Numbered from the stretch's first letter, positions 17,349 to 26,966 are shown. The stretch is 64,000 nucleotides of DNA from Pelotalea chapellei (GCF_018531195.1 NZ_JAHDYS010000001.1:248001-312000); one strand, 5' to 3'. Notes: a model not told the origin generated them from the sequence alone. Made by a program: numbers and translations.

Positions 17349-18064
17349 TGGCCATCCTGGAAATCAAGCATGTCAGTAAACTTTTCGGCGGATTGGCCGC
17401 CAATTCCGATGTTTCATTTGAAATGACCGAAGGAATGATCATGGGATTGATCGGCCCCAACGGTGCGGGTAAGACCACTCTTTTCAACTGCATTACAGGC
17501 TACTATCCCCCCACCAAGGGTGAAGTAATCTTTGAAGGAAGAAAGATGAACGGCCTGCAGCCCGATGCCGTCTGCAAGCTCGGAATGGCCAGAACCTGGC
17601 AGAAGGTGCGCCCGCTGGCCAAAATGACAGTGGTGGATAATGTCATGGTCGGAGCTTTGTGCCGTACCAATTCCATCAAGGTAGCTCGGGAGATGGCCAT
17701 GGAACAGATCCGGGTTGTCCGGCTGGAGCACAGGGCGAACTTTCTGGCTGGTGGTCTGCCCATCGGTGAGCGTAAAAAGCTGGAAGTTGCCAGGGTTCTT
17801 GCGACAAACCCCAAGCTCCTGCTGCTGGATGAGGTCATGGGTGGCCTCAATCCTGCGGAGAGCGAGGAAATCATTCAGCTGATCCTGGACATCAAGCAAA
17901 AGGGCAAAATAACCCAGATGGTCATTGAACATGACATGAAAGCCATCATGAGAATCTCGGACAGGATTGTCGTTCTCAACTCCGGGGAAAAACTTGCTGA
18001 AGGCGAGCCCAAGGATATCGTCAGCAATCCTGAAGTCATTACAGCGTATCTGGGAAGCGAATAA
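17348..18064 (+). CDS. livG: Branched-chain amino-acid ABC ATPase LivG
   Basis: 238 residues. Walker A GPNGAGKTT, Q-loop in MARTWQKVRPLAKM, signature LPIGERKKLEVARVLA (a Liv-type variant of LSGGQ), Walker B LLLLDEVMGGL and the switch histidine in MVIEHDMKAI. The signature departs from LSYGQQRR as seen in E. coli LivG, yet keeps the following basic residues. Coupled to livM. Confidence 0.93.
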   Translation: MAILEIKHVSKLFGGLAANSDVSFEMTEGMIMGLIGPNGAGKTTLFNCITGYYPPTKGEVIFEGRKMNGLQPDAVCKLGMARTWQKVRPLAKMTVVDNVMVGALCRTNSIKVAREMAMEQIRVVRLEHRANFLAGGLPIGERKKLEVARVLATNPKLLLLDEVMGGLNPAESEEIIQLILDIKQKGKITQMVIEHDMKAIMRISDRIVVLNSGEKLAEGEPKDIVSNPEVITAYLGSE

Positions 18065-18144
18065 CTAACGAACCTATCAGGGCATTCAGTAGAAGGATAA
18101 TCATCCTTTCAGCTTCTGAGCTCTTGATACTTCAGAGGAAACCA

Positions 18145-18849
18145 ATGCTTACAATCAACAAACTCAACTTCAGCTACGGAGACATGCAGGTTCTGTGGAA
18201 TATCGATCTGGCGGTTCATGAAGGTGAGATCGTTACCGTAGTCGGCGCCAACGGCTCCGGTAAATCCACGACCCTCAAGAACATCTCCCGTCTCGTTGCC
18301 CCCCAGTCCGGGAACATCGATTTCCAGGGCGAAAACATCAATTCACTTGAATCACATCAAGTAGTTGAGCGCGGTCTCGTCCAGGTTCCTGAAGGGCGCA
18401 AGATTTTTCCGGAAATGACTGTGCTTGAAAACCTTCGCATGGGCTCCTTTATCAAGAGCGCCCGCCCGACGCGTGAGGCCAATGTAGAGCGGGTCTTCAC
18501 CATGTTTCCACGTCTCAAGGAACGCCAGAAGCAGCTTGGCGGCACCATGTCCGGCGGTGAGCAGCAGATGCTGGCCATTGCCAGGGGGCTGATGACCAAT
18601 CCCAAGCTGTTGCTGCTTGATGAGCCCTCACTTGGGCTTTCACCCCTGTTCGTCAAAATCATCTTCGAGATAATCCAGGAGATCAATAAGCAGGGAGTCA
18701 CCATCCTGCTGGTGGAACAGAATGTCTTTCAGTCGCTGAAAATCTCGGATCGCGCCTATGTACTCGAAACAGGAAGGATTGTTCTTTCCGGAACCGGCAG
18801 CGAGTTGTTGAGTAACGACCACGTCAAGAAGGCATTTTTGGGGATGTAA
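18145..18849 (+). CDS. livF: Branched-chain amino-acid ABC ATPase LivF
   Basis: 234 residues. Walker A GANGSGKST, Q-loop region GLVQVPEGRKIFPEMTV, signature MSGGEQQMLAIARGL, Walker B LLLLDEPSLGL and the H-loop replaced by Gln in LVEQNVFQSLK, which is normal for LivF. The ATG at 18145 has GAGG upstream; a TTG at 18124 is also in frame. It completes the importer. Confidence 0.93.
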   Translation: MLTINKLNFSYGDMQVLWNIDLAVHEGEIVTVVGANGSGKSTTLKNISRLVAPQSGNIDFQGENINSLESHQVVERGLVQVPEGRKIFPEMTVLENLRMGSFIKSARPTREANVERVFTMFPRLKERQKQLGGTMSGGEQQMLAIARGLMTNPKLLLLDEPSLGLSPLFVKIIFEIIQEINKQGVTILLVEQNVFQSLKISDRAYVLETGRIVLSGTGSELLSNDHVKKAFLGM

Positions 18850-18918
18850 TAGGGCAGGTTAAGGTTAAGTCTGAGGTTGAGGGTAAAAACCGGACTAATC
18901 ATAAAAGGAGCAGAGATT

Positions 18919-19338
18919 ATGCAAACCGTAGATCAATGGATGACCCAAAATCCCTATACCATTGAAGCTGACGCCTCCATTATCGAGGCCATGCACCTGA
19001 TGAAGGAAAAAAACATTCGCCGCCTTCCCGTTACCTGCAAGGGTACCTTCTGCGGCCTTATCACTGATTTGATGATCAAAAGCTTTACTCCTGGCCAGTC
19101 GAGCTCCTTGGATACCTGGGAGGTACACTACATTCTCTCCAAAGCCACGGTTAAAGACGCCATGAACCCGCAGCCTTTCACCATAACGCCCGAAGCCCCG
19201 CTCTACCAGGCTGCCCAGATCATTCGTGACAACAAGCTCAACGGGTTGTGTGTCACGGACAGCAGCAACAGACTGGTTGGCCTTTTGACTACCACCAACC
19301 TCATGGAAGCACTGATTTCGATCTGCGGAACGAAATAG
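18919..19338 (+). CDS. CBS-domain pair protein
   Basis: 139 residues made of two CBS motifs and nothing else: MQTVDQWMTQNPYTIEADASIIEAMHL... and VKDAMNPQPFTITPEAPLYQAAQII. CBS pairs bind adenine nucleotides and usually act as energy sensors for a partner protein. The ATG at 18919 follows AAGGAG; 69 bases separate it from livF, so it is most likely the last gene of the liv operon and may regulate that transporter. The stop codon lies in the first bases of a perfect 20-bp palindrome. Confidence 0.85.
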   Translation: MQTVDQWMTQNPYTIEADASIIEAMHLMKEKNIRRLPVTCKGTFCGLITDLMIKSFTPGQSSSLDTWEVHYILSKATVKDAMNPQPFTITPEAPLYQAAQIIRDNKLNGLCVTDSSNRLVGLLTTTNLMEALISICGTK

Positions 19339-19394
19339 GGCGAGGCATGCCTCGCCCCTACCTTAAATGATAAGGGCGCCTTGCCGGCGCCCTT
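19338..19394. terminator. Two palindromes between convergent CBS and photolyase genes
   Basis: The first is a perfect 20-bp palindrome (19338-19357, two 10-base arms with no loop) followed by CCTAC. The second, AAGGGCGCC/GGCGCCCTT with a 5-base loop (19372-19394), resembles a terminator. The first looks like a dispersed REP-type palindrome and shares the RGGGGCGA...TCGCC pattern with 53969-53990. Confidence 0.6.
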
Positions 19395-19396
19395 TC

Positions 19397-20755
19397 TCAT
19401 TCAGAATATCTGCCGATATATCCTTCCACATCGAATTTCCGCCGACACCCCTTATCATTCATGTACCTGATCTTGCCAAACACCGGTCGCTCTCCCCAGG
19501 CACGGTCGTGGACACCGCCGATACTCCAGGCGATGCCGGTATAGCCGTTGGGATCACGCCCATCCAGTTCGTAGCGGTCATTGAGGTAAATAGCAACCTG
19601 CATCGCCTCTTCCGGAGACGGCGACCACTCCAGAATTTTCTTGGCCCAGTACATACGCATATAGCCATGCATTCTGCCTGTTGTCACCATCTCCCGCTGA
19701 GCCGCATTCCAGAGTGGATCATGGGTCCGGCTGCATTCAAATTGTTGAGGGGTGTAGAGAAATTCACGCTGATCGTGGCGATGGGCTTTTAGTGTCTGCC
19801 GCGCCCAATCAGGAAAACCTTCAATGCAGTCATAGTTCATGTTGTACCAGCAGAAGTTATCTGAAAGCTCCCGCCGTACAACAAGTTCTTCCAGAAAAGC
19901 ATCTCCCGAAGGAGTGCCTCCGGCTGCCCTGCCTGCTTCAAGAGCCACCCGTTGTGCAGAGATTTGACCAAAGTGAAGATAAGGTGACAGGCCGGACTGG
20001 CCACTGAGATTGGGATCGTTCCTTAATAGGTCATAGCCATCCAGACCGGACAGAATGAAATCGCGCAAATGGCGATGTGCTGCCGAGCCGCCAGGCTCCA
20101 CCGTGGTCACCTCCTGCACACTGCGATCGACCTGCAGGGAGGAAAGAACCGATGCGTAGTCAGCTTTATTCAAATGAGGTTGGGATGATGGCCAGGGAAA
20201 CGGGTGATACTGTAACGGAGGAAAATCCTCAAGAAAATCAGACAAAAGACGGTGAATCTTTGGTCTGATGGTATAAGCACCGAACTCCTGTTTGGTTGAT
20301 GCTACCCGGCAGGGCACGATGTTGTGGGCGTCAACTTCGATAAAGGAGACACTGGATGCTGCGGCAGCCTCCTCGCGCCACCCCCGCTTGATGCGTAGCG
20401 GATCAAAATCGGTAACCACACCGCCAACGGAATGTTGTTGTATAAACGTAATGATTTCAGCGGGAGGATGTCCCTGGAGTAGGTAAAAGGGGATACCCAG
20501 GGCTGCAAGTCGTGCAGCGCATTCTTCTAATCCTTTGAGCATGAACCCGTACTGCCGGAGAGTTGCCCCCAGAAAGGCAGGTGCAAGAATGAAGACCACT
20601 GCCAGCGGTACCTGGTGCTCAAGAGCCAATTGCTGGGCATGGATCAGCGCCCAGTTATCATTCACGCGCTGATCGCGGCTCATCCAGTAAATGATCGGGC
20701 CATCCGAAAGAGGGAGCGAGTTAAGCTGGTGAAGGCGGCCCGGATGTACTATCAC
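19397..20755 (-). CDS. phr: Class II deoxyribodipyrimidine photolyase
   Basis: Light-driven repair enzyme for cyclobutane pyrimidine dimers, 452 residues, about the class II length. The N-terminal photolyase domain carries the class II hallmark WMSRDQRVNDNWAL. The C-terminal FAD domain shows LSPYLHFGQIS, ELVVRRELSDNFCWYN, and the tryptophan-rich end with RMYWAKKILEW and LNDRYELDGRDPNGYTGIAWSIGG. The gene starts inside the stop codon of the upstream permease gene (ATGA), so it is translationally coupled to a peptide-type transporter, an odd pairing. Confidence 0.95.
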   Translation of the reverse strand: MIVHPGRLHQLNSLPLSDGPIIYWMSRDQRVNDNWALIHAQQLALEHQVPLAVVFILAPAFLGATLRQYGFMLKGLEECAARLAALGIPFYLLQGHPPAEIITFIQQHSVGGVVTDFDPLRIKRGWREEAAAASSVSFIEVDAHNIVPCRVASTKQEFGAYTIRPKIHRLLSDFLEDFPPLQYHPFPWPSSQPHLNKADYASVLSSLQVDRSVQEVTTVEPGGSAAHRHLRDFILSGLDGYDLLRNDPNLSGQSGLSPYLHFGQISAQRVALEAGRAAGGTPSGDAFLEELVVRRELSDNFCWYNMNYDCIEGFPDWARQTLKAHRHDQREFLYTPQQFECSRTHDPLWNAAQREMVTTGRMHGYMRMYWAKKILEWSPSPEEAMQVAIYLNDRYELDGRDPNGYTGIAWSIGGVHDRAWGERPVFGKIRYMNDKGCRRKFDVEGYIGRYSE

Positions 20756-21609
20756 TGCCGTTTTACACGGGGGTCAAGGGCATCACGGACCCCTTCCCCC
20801 AGCAGGTTGTAGGCCAGCACCGTTACCAGGATTGCCAGACCGGGGAAGAGGGAGAGCCACCAGGCAAATTCGATGTAGTCCTTACCGGAAGTGAGGATAT
20901 TGCCCCAACTGGGGGTGGGAGGCTGGACTCCTATGCCGAGGAATGAAAGAGCTGACTCGGTAAGGATGGCACCGGCAACCCCTAGCGTGGCGGAAACCAG
21001 CACCGGAGACATGGCATTGGGCAGAATATGGCGGAAAATGATACGGCGATCAGAGCAGCCGATGCTGCGGGCGGCCAGAATATAGTCCATTTCGCGAATC
21101 GACAGTGTCTCTGCCCTTACCAGCCTGGCGACTCCCATCCAGCCGGTCAGCCCGATGACCATCATGATGTACCAAATGGAAGGCTCGAGGAAGGTAATCA
21201 CTGCCAGAATCAGAAAGAAGGCAGGAAAACAGAGCATGATGTCTACCATGCGCATCAGAATGGTATCCACAACTCCGCTGTAATACCCGGCGACGAGTCC
21301 GACAACAGTGCCGATAAACACAGCTATGCCGACAGCCACGAAACCTACCTTGAGCGAGATACGCGAACCGTACAGAATACGACTGAAAACATCCCGCCCA
21401 AGCTCATCGGTACCAAACCAGTGCTGCCACGAGGGAGGTGCCAATACCTGCCAGGCATTGATGGCATTGGGCTCATAGGGTGAGATCAACGGGGCCGCGA
21501 GAGCTGCAGTCAGGAACAGCAGCACCACAATTCCTCCAGCTACGGCAAGTTTGTTATGCCGGAGGCGTGGCCAAAAGATGGAAGAGAAATAAGAGTTTTT
21601 AAAGGACAT
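20752..21609 (-). CDS. ABC transporter permease, OppC/DppC type
   Basis: 285 residues. The OppC-type N-terminal segment, then five more helices, with WFGTDELGRDVFSRILYGSRISLKVG, the permease EAA loop (ARSIGCSDRRIIFRHILPNAMSPV) and WWLSLFPGLAILVTVLAYNLLGEGVRDALDPR at the end, all typical of peptide/nickel importers. Paired with the OppB-type gene upstream. No binding protein or ATPase of this system lies in the window. Confidence 0.9.
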   Translation of the reverse strand: MSFKNSYFSSIFWPRLRHNKLAVAGGIVVLLFLTAALAAPLISPYEPNAINAWQVLAPPSWQHWFGTDELGRDVFSRILYGSRISLKVGFVAVGIAVFIGTVVGLVAGYYSGVVDTILMRMVDIMLCFPAFFLILAVITFLEPSIWYIMMVIGLTGWMGVARLVRAETLSIREMDYILAARSIGCSDRRIIFRHILPNAMSPVLVSATLGVAGAILTESALSFLGIGVQPPTPSWGNILTSGKDYIEFAWWLSLFPGLAILVTVLAYNLLGEGVRDALDPRVKRQ

Positions 21610-21659
21610 GAGATTCCATTACATTCAAGAGGAATGGCTGTTTTTCAACAACCTTGAGT

Positions 21660-22634
21660 TCATCCTTGCCGGATGCGCGGGTCAGCCAATGCATAACTGA
21701 CATCCGCAATGAGATTGCCGATCAGGGTAAGAAAAGCGCCTATCACGAGAATGCCCATAACCACAGGATAATCGCGGGACATGACTCCCTGGTAGAAGAG
21801 CTGCCCCATGCCAGGGATGGCAAAGATAGTTTCAAAGATCACGCTGCCGCCGATAAGCCCGGGGATGGAAAAGCCTGCCAGGGTGATCAACGGCAACAAG
21901 GCGTTGCGCAATGCGTGTTTGTAGATAACAACCCGCTCGGAAAGTCCCTTGGCTCTGGCTGTAGTGATATAATCCTGACCAATGACATTGAGCATGGATG
22001 AGCGCATGTAGCGGGAAAGTCCAGCCAGACTGCCGAAAGAAGCGACCGCGACCGGCATAATCAGATGCTTGGCCAGGTCCCACAGATAGCGCAGTGTCCC
22101 GTAATTTTCGCTCCCCAGTGTGTGCAGTCCGGAAATCGGCAGCCAGTTGAGCTTGACCCCGAAAAAGTACATCAGCAGCAGCGCCAGCCAGAAAGTGGGT
22201 ACTGCAAAACCGAGAAACACGAAAATGGTGATTCCTTTATCAAGCAAGGTGTCGCGGTGGGTGGCAGCCAGGATTCCAATCGGTATGGCCAGACCAAATT
22301 CCAGCAGAAGTGCGATGATATTCAGAGAGATGGTGACCGGCAGTCGTTCCTTGATCTTCTCAATCACCGGCCTGCTATCCGAGGAAAATGACCTGCCCAG
22401 GTCAAGCTTGACCAGTTTTCCCACCCAAGTGAAGTACTGGGTATGCAGCGGCTGGTCAAGCCCGTAAAACTTCTTCAGACGCTCCCTGGCTTCCTTGCCC
22501 ACCTTGGGATTCATGGCCATCTGCATTTCGACCGGCTCGCCGGGCGCAAGATGAATTACCGCAAAAGTAATCAGCGTGATGCCTGCCATCAACGGGATCA
22601 GCATCAGCAGGCGTTTTATCAGATACCTCAACAT
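21660..22634 (-). CDS. ABC transporter permease, OppB/DppB type
   Basis: 324 residues. OppB features: N-terminal [31 protein letters not shown], a periplasmic loop, and the EAA loop [26 protein letters not shown], then [17 protein letters not shown]. The start at 22634 lies four bases after the sucB stop and its ribosome site (GGAGGG) is inside the end of sucB; the frame stays open to 22736 within sucB. With the following OppC-like gene it would form the channel of a peptide or nickel importer. Confidence 0.9.
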   Translation of the reverse strand: MLRYLIKRLLMLIPLMAGITLITFAVIHLAPGEPVEMQMAMNPKVGKEARERLKKFYGLDQPLHTQYFTWVGKLVKLDLGRSFSSDSRPVIEKIKERLPVTISLNIIALLLEFGLAIPIGILAATHRDTLLDKGITIFVFLGFAVPTFWLALLLMYFFGVKLNWLPISGLHTLGSENYGTLRYLWDLAKHLIMPVAVASFGSLAGLSRYMRSSMLNVIGQDYITTARAKGLSERVVIYKHALRNALLPLITLAGFSIPGLIGGSVIFETIFAIPGMGQLFYQGVMSRDYPVVMGILVIGAFLTLIGNLIADVSYALADPRIRQG

Positions 22635-22638
22635 CGGT

Positions 22639-24021
22639 TCATCCCTCCAGCAGCAGTTCTTCGGGCGCCTCGATGTAATCCCGGACCTTCTTGAGGAATT
22701 GAACCGCTTCGCGGCCATCGATGATGCGGTGGTCATAGGAAAGCGCCAGGTACATCATCGGGCGAATGACGATCTGGCCGTCACGAACCACTGGCCGGTC
22801 CTGGATGGCATGCATGCCGAGCACGGCGCTTTGTGGAGGATTGAGAATCGGTGTGGAGAGCATGGAGCCATAAACCCCGCCGTTGGAGATGCTGAAGGTC
22901 CCCCCCTCGAGATCGGATATCGCCAGACGGTTAGTCTTGATTTTATCGGACAGCTCAGCGATTTTCTGATCTATTTCGTACATCTTCATCTGATCTGCAT
23001 TGCGCAGGACCGGCACGACCAATCCTTTCTCAGCGCCGATGGCTATGCCGATATCGTAGAAATGGTGATACACAATGTCCGTGCCGTCGATACTGGCATT
23101 AACAGCAGGGAACTCCTTGAGTGCCGCGACGCAGGCTTTGACAAAAAAAGGCATCAGACCGAGGGCAGTTCCATACTTCTGACGGAAATGCTCACGGAAG
23201 TTTTCACGCAAGGTTTTAACATGACTGAGATCCGCCTCATTGAAGGTGGTCAGCATGGCTGTCTGTTGCCGTGCGGCCAAAAGACGCTCGGCGATACGCC
23301 TGCGGATGGGAGACATTGCTACCCGCTCTTCGCGCCCGGAAACATATGCTGGCGGCGCCTCGGTGCGCACCGAAGCGGCTACCGGTGATTGGGGAGGGAA
23401 AGGGGCTGGCGGAACTGGTGTCACTGGAACTGAAGCCGCAGGCGGCGCAGCAGGCGCGGATTTTTCTGCTTCCTGTACCGGGGTGACAGCGGGGGGAGAA
23501 AGCTCGGGCGCAGAGGGCTTCGCGGATACGGAAACTGCGGATGGAGAAGGAGTAGAATCTTCTTCCATTCGCGGCTCGACCGGGCGCCGTGAATGTTCTT
23601 CGATCCGGGAAAAGAGGTCATCCAGGGTGATCCTTCCCCCTTTACCGGTGCCGGTAATGGAGTCAGGCGCGATTCCACCTTCACGCATTTCGCGCCGCAC
23701 CGCCGGAGAGGAAACGGTTGCCTTGATCTGCTCTTCCTGTGGAGGCGTGACTGCCTTCGGCTCAGACGATGGAGGAGTATCGGAACCGGCAGACAGTGGC
23801 GAAATCTGGCCTATTACTGAACCTGTTTTTATGGTGGCCCCTTCTTCGACAGAAATTGAAAGAGTGCCGCTGGCCTCGGCGTGAACATCCAGCGTGATTT
23901 TGTCTGTCTCCAGCTCGCAGACCGGTTCATCCTTCTGCACCACATCTCCGTTCTTTTTGAACCACTTCGCCAATAGAGCCTCGTGAACTGACTCGCCGAC
24001 TTCAGGCACTTTGATCTCCAT
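22639..24021 (-). CDS. sucB: Dihydrolipoamide acyltransferase E2 (succinyltransferase type)
   Basis: 460 residues. The lipoyl domain (1-76) has the lipoylated Lys in [12 protein letters not shown] peripheral-subunit-binding domain follows ([26 protein letters not shown]), then a long Pro/Ala linker, and the catalytic domain ending in [17 protein letters not shown] with the active-site histidine. The ETDK context and overall order match SucB of 2-oxoglutarate dehydrogenase. Unusually, neither sucA (E1) nor lpd (E3) is adjacent: a divergent tmk lies upstream and peptide permeases lie downstream. A branched-chain 2-oxoacid E2 is an alternative. Confidence 0.88.
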   Translation of the reverse strand: MEIKVPEVGESVHEALLAKWFKKNGDVVQKDEPVCELETDKITLDVHAEASGTLSISVEEGATIKTGSVIGQISPLSAGSDTPPSSEPKAVTPPQEEQIKATVSSPAVRREMREGGIAPDSITGTGKGGRITLDDLFSRIEEHSRRPVEPRMEEDSTPSPSAVSVSAKPSAPELSPPAVTPVQEAEKSAPAAPPAASVPVTPVPPAPFPPQSPVAASVRTEAPPAYVSGREERVAMSPIRRRIAERLLAARQQTAMLTTFNEADLSHVKTLRENFREHFRQKYGTALGLMPFFVKACVAALKEFPAVNASIDGTDIVYHHFYDIGIAIGAEKGLVVPVLRNADQMKMYEIDQKIAELSDKIKTNRLAISDLEGGTFSISNGGVYGSMLSTPILNPPQSAVLGMHAIQDRPVVRDGQIVIRPMMYLALSYDHRIIDGREAVQFLKKVRDYIEAPEELLLEG

Positions 24022-24223
24022 AAAAACTCCCTCACATGAAACTTAATAAACCTGTCCAGCATTTTAACGCAATAAATCGGATTCTCCAACACAATCAACC
24101 GCGCTCGGTGTACAAAGGCCTCTTCCCGCCCATGCCGGCGCTCTGTAAGTTCCAATGAAATCTGTTGCCATCCAGGGCACACATGCATATAATCAATCAT
24201 TTAAGAAAAGGATGGGCACTGGC

Positions 24224-24877
24224 GTGGGACATTTCATAACATTTGAAGGCATTGAGGGGTGCGGTAAAACCACCCAGATACGGCTCCTCGCCGAGTGCCT
24301 TAGATCCCGCGGCTACCGTGTTGTCACGACACGTGAACCGGGGGGCTGCCCTATCGCCGACAAGATCCGCTCAATTCTGCTGGATGCCGAGAACAGTGCC
24401 ATGTCTCCCCTGGCGGAATTGATGCTCTATTCTGCCGCCCGGGCACAGCATGTCTCCGAAGTAATCCTTCCGGCACTGGAAGCCGGCTGCATTGTCCTGT
24501 GCGACCGCTTTACCGACGCAACAATCGCGTATCAGAGTGCCGGGCGCGGCATTGAGCGCAGCACTATTGAAACACTCAATACCCTCGCATGCAGTTCCAT
24601 TACACCAGAGCTTACGGTGCTGCTGGATTGTGATGTCCAGACCGGCCTGGGGCGCGCACGCGCCAGAATCGAGGCTGCACACGGCCCTCGCGAAGAGCGC
24701 TTCGAACTTGAATCCCTGGAGTTTCACCAACGGGTACGGGATAGCTATCTTGATCTCGCCTCCCGGCAGCCGCACCGATTTCTGAAAATCTGCGCCGGCG
24801 GCAGTGTCGAGGAAGTTTCCGCTATTATCACCAATCAGGTATGTACCCGCCTAGCAGACAGCCATGCCATTTGCTGA
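24224..24877 (+). CDS. tmk: Thymidylate kinase
   Basis: Phosphorylates dTMP to dTDP. 217 residues from the GTG at 24224, which gives the usual GHFITFEGIEG beginning; an ATG at 24212 in the same frame is possible but has its purine-rich sequence directly abutting it. P-loop EGIEGCGKTTQ, DR(F/Y) motif DRFTDATIAYQSAGRG, and LID region RARIEAAHGPREERFE. It overlaps holB by 14 bases and begins a tmk-holB-ricT-metG cluster similar in order to that of Bacillus subtilis. Confidence 0.93.
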   Translation: MGHFITFEGIEGCGKTTQIRLLAECLRSRGYRVVTTREPGGCPIADKIRSILLDAENSAMSPLAELMLYSAARAQHVSEVILPALEAGCIVLCDRFTDATIAYQSAGRGIERSTIETLNTLACSSITPELTVLLDCDVQTGLGRARARIEAAHGPREERFELESLEFHQRVRDSYLDLASRQPHRFLKICAGGSVEEVSAIITNQVCTRLADSHAIC

Positions 24878-25844
24878 CATCATAGGACACGAGCGTGTGG
24901 TGGAGATTTTCCGGAAGTCCATCAAGTCCGGAAAGACCTCCCATGCCTATATTTTTGAGGGTCCTGCCGGCTGCGGCCGCAGAAAAACCGCAATGGCCCT
25001 GATTCAGGCTCTGTTTTGCCGCCAGGCGGAGGATGATGCATGCGGTGTGTGCCCTTCCTGCCGCAAGGTTGCCGGCAACAACCACGGTGACATTCATTTT
25101 CTTGAGCCTCTGCCCGACAAGCGGGATATCAGCATTGCCCAGTTGCGGGATTTGCAGCGTGACCTTGCCCTGCGTCCCTATGAAGCTCCGCGCAAAGCCT
25201 GCATCATGGAGCCTGCAGACAGAATGAACCTGAGTTCCGCCAACTCGTTTCTTAAAACCCTGGAGGAGCCTCCAGGCAACGCACTTCTCATTCTGCTCAC
25301 CGAAAATGCCGACATGCTGCTGCAGACGATCCGGTCGCGCTGTCAGCTTGTTCGTTTCGCCCCCCTCTCATCGGAGAGCATCATGCTGATGCTGAAACGA
25401 AACGGCATGGACGAAGCATCCGCTGCGCTGCTTTCCCAAATGGCTAACGGCAGCATGCAGCGTGCAGCAGAACTTGACGGTGAAGCGCTTGCCCAGCGCC
25501 ATGAAGTCCTGATCAAACATCTTGCCACTCTTTCTCTGGATCGCATTTCAACCATCTTTACCGCTTCGGAGGAACTGGGAGGAAACCGGGAAGAGACACT
25601 CGAACTTCTCGACATACTGCTTTCCTTTGCCAGGGACATGATCCATCTGTCAAGCGGATGCAGCGATATTATCAACACAACCATACGCCCCACGCTGGAG
25701 GGACTGGTCAGCCGGTTGAATCTTGAACGGACACTGCAACTGGCTGAAGACATTCTGGAGACGCGCCGCTCGGTGCAGCGCAATGCCAATGTCAAACTTG
25801 CCCTTGACCATCTCTTTATAAGAGTGGCCGGGACACTTGCCTGA
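24864..25844 (+). CDS. holB: DNA polymerase III subunit delta'
   Basis: Clamp-loader subunit of 326 residues. The AAA+ fold shows GHERVVEIFRKSI, a zinc-type four-cysteine module (CRQAEDDACGVCPSC), NSFLKTLEEPPGNALLILLTE and the SRC motif (IRSRCQ). The P-loop is degenerate and longer than normal: GPAGCGRRKT, so nucleotide binding is doubtful, which is accepted for delta' subunits. The gene is coupled to tmk by a 14-base overlap. Confidence 0.92.
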   Translation: MPFADIIGHERVVEIFRKSIKSGKTSHAYIFEGPAGCGRRKTAMALIQALFCRQAEDDACGVCPSCRKVAGNNHGDIHFLEPLPDKRDISIAQLRDLQRDLALRPYEAPRKACIMEPADRMNLSSANSFLKTLEEPPGNALLILLTENADMLLQTIRSRCQLVRFAPLSSESIMLMLKRNGMDEASAALLSQMANGSMQRAAELDGEALAQRHEVLIKHLATLSLDRISTIFTASEELGGNREETLELLDILLSFARDMIHLSSGCSDIINTTIRPTLEGLVSRLNLERTLQLAEDILETRRSVQRNANVKLALDHLFIRVAGTLA

Positions 25845-25886
25845 TCCGCTCCACGTTTCCAGCAACAGACATCAAGGAGGAATTCT

Positions 25887-26966
25887 TTGCCACGCATTGT
25901 AACCATACAGTTTATCTCAGCCGGCAAGTTGTACGATTTTGAAGCCGGCGATCTCGATATATCACCCCGCGACAAGGTTGTCGTAGAGACCGAACGCGGC
26001 ATAGGCGTCGGTTCAGTGGTTGTGGGCCCTGTTGAACGGGCCGAAAACGAAGCACCTGCCAACTTGCTCCGCGTTAAGAGGATTGCAAACCAGGAAGATC
26101 TCGACACCCTTGAACGCAACACCCGTAAGGAAAAAGAAGCATACGAATTCTGCAACCGGCGCATCATGGAGCGCAACATGCAGATGAAACTGGTGCGAGT
26201 CGAGTACCTGTTTGACGGCAGCAAGGCTGTCTTTTTCTTTACCGCTGACGGACGAGTCGATTTCCGCGACCTGGTCAAGGATCTGGCCCACACCTTTCAT
26301 ACCCGCATTGAAATGCGCCAGATCGGCGTGCGCGACGAATCCAAAATGACCGGCGGCATCGGCATTTGCGGCAGAGAGCTCTGCTGCTGCTCATGGTTGC
26401 GCGAATTCCAGCCGGTATCAGTCAAAATGGCCAAAGAACAGAACCTGGCCCTTAATCCGACCAAGATCTCCGGCCAGTGCGGTCGTCTGCTCTGCTGCCT
26501 GGACTATGAATATGAAACCTACTGCTGCCTGCGCAAGTCTTTCCCCAAATGCGGGAAGCGTGTCAGAACCGACTCCGTCACCGGAGTTGTGGACAAGATG
26601 AATATCCTCACCGGCAACATTACGCTCAAGCTTGATGACGGCAAGCTGGTAGTTGTAAAAAAAGTCGAAATCACCGGTGAAGCAGCACCAGCCGAAATCC
26701 AGCAGCCACGTTCCGAAGCCCCTGTCCCGGCTGCAAAACATCAGAAGGGGCGCGAGCGCCGGCCGGAACGTCCTGCTCCTGCACCGCGTGAAGTACCCAA
26801 AACCGCTGCACCCGCCGCCCCTGCGCCGGCTACAACCGCGCCTGCTCAACAGGCGACAGAAGGACAGCCCAAACAGGGACGCAAGAAGCATCGTTCCCGC
26901 AAGCACGGCCACAAACCTGGCGGCGGGGGCACATCAGAAGGTGGTTCATCTACACCGAAGGCATAA
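25887..26966 (+). CDS. ricT: PSP1-domain protein RicT (YaaT-like)
   Basis: 359 residues from a TTG codon that is supported by a perfect AAGGAGG seven bases upstream. The PSP1 core spans about residues 1-240 with the family's cysteine-rich signature: GGIGICGRELCCCSWL, SGQCGRLLCCLDYE and YCCLRKSFPKCG. The RicT family in B. subtilis works with RicA and RicF in RNA processing and binds Fe-S clusters and FAD; no ricA/ricF is visible here. Residues 275-359 form a Pro/Ala- and Lys/Arg-rich tail (GRKKHRSRKHGHK) likely to be disordered. Sits between holB and metG, a conserved position. Confidence 0.92.
   Translation: MPRIVTIQFISAGKLYDFEAGDLDISPRDKVVVETERGIGVGSVVVGPVERAENEAPANLLRVKRIANQEDLDTLERNTRKEKEAYEFCNRRIMERNMQMKLVRVEYLFDGSKAVFFFTADGRVDFRDLVKDLAHTFHTRIEMRQIGVRDESKMTGGIGICGRELCCCSWLREFQPVSVKMAKEQNLALNPTKISGQCGRLLCCLDYEYETYCCLRKSFPKCGKRVRTDSVTGVVDKMNILTGNITLKLDDGKLVVVKKVEITGEAAPAEIQQPRSEAPVPAAKHQKGRERRPERPAPAPREVPKTAAPAAPAPATTAPAQQATEGQPKQGRKKHRSRKHGHKPGGGGTSEGGSSTPKA

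Noticed and set aside
23240-23884. 214-codon plus-strand frame opposite sucB
   Set aside because: Gly/Ser/Ala-rich antisense of the Pro/Ala linker of E2; not a gene.
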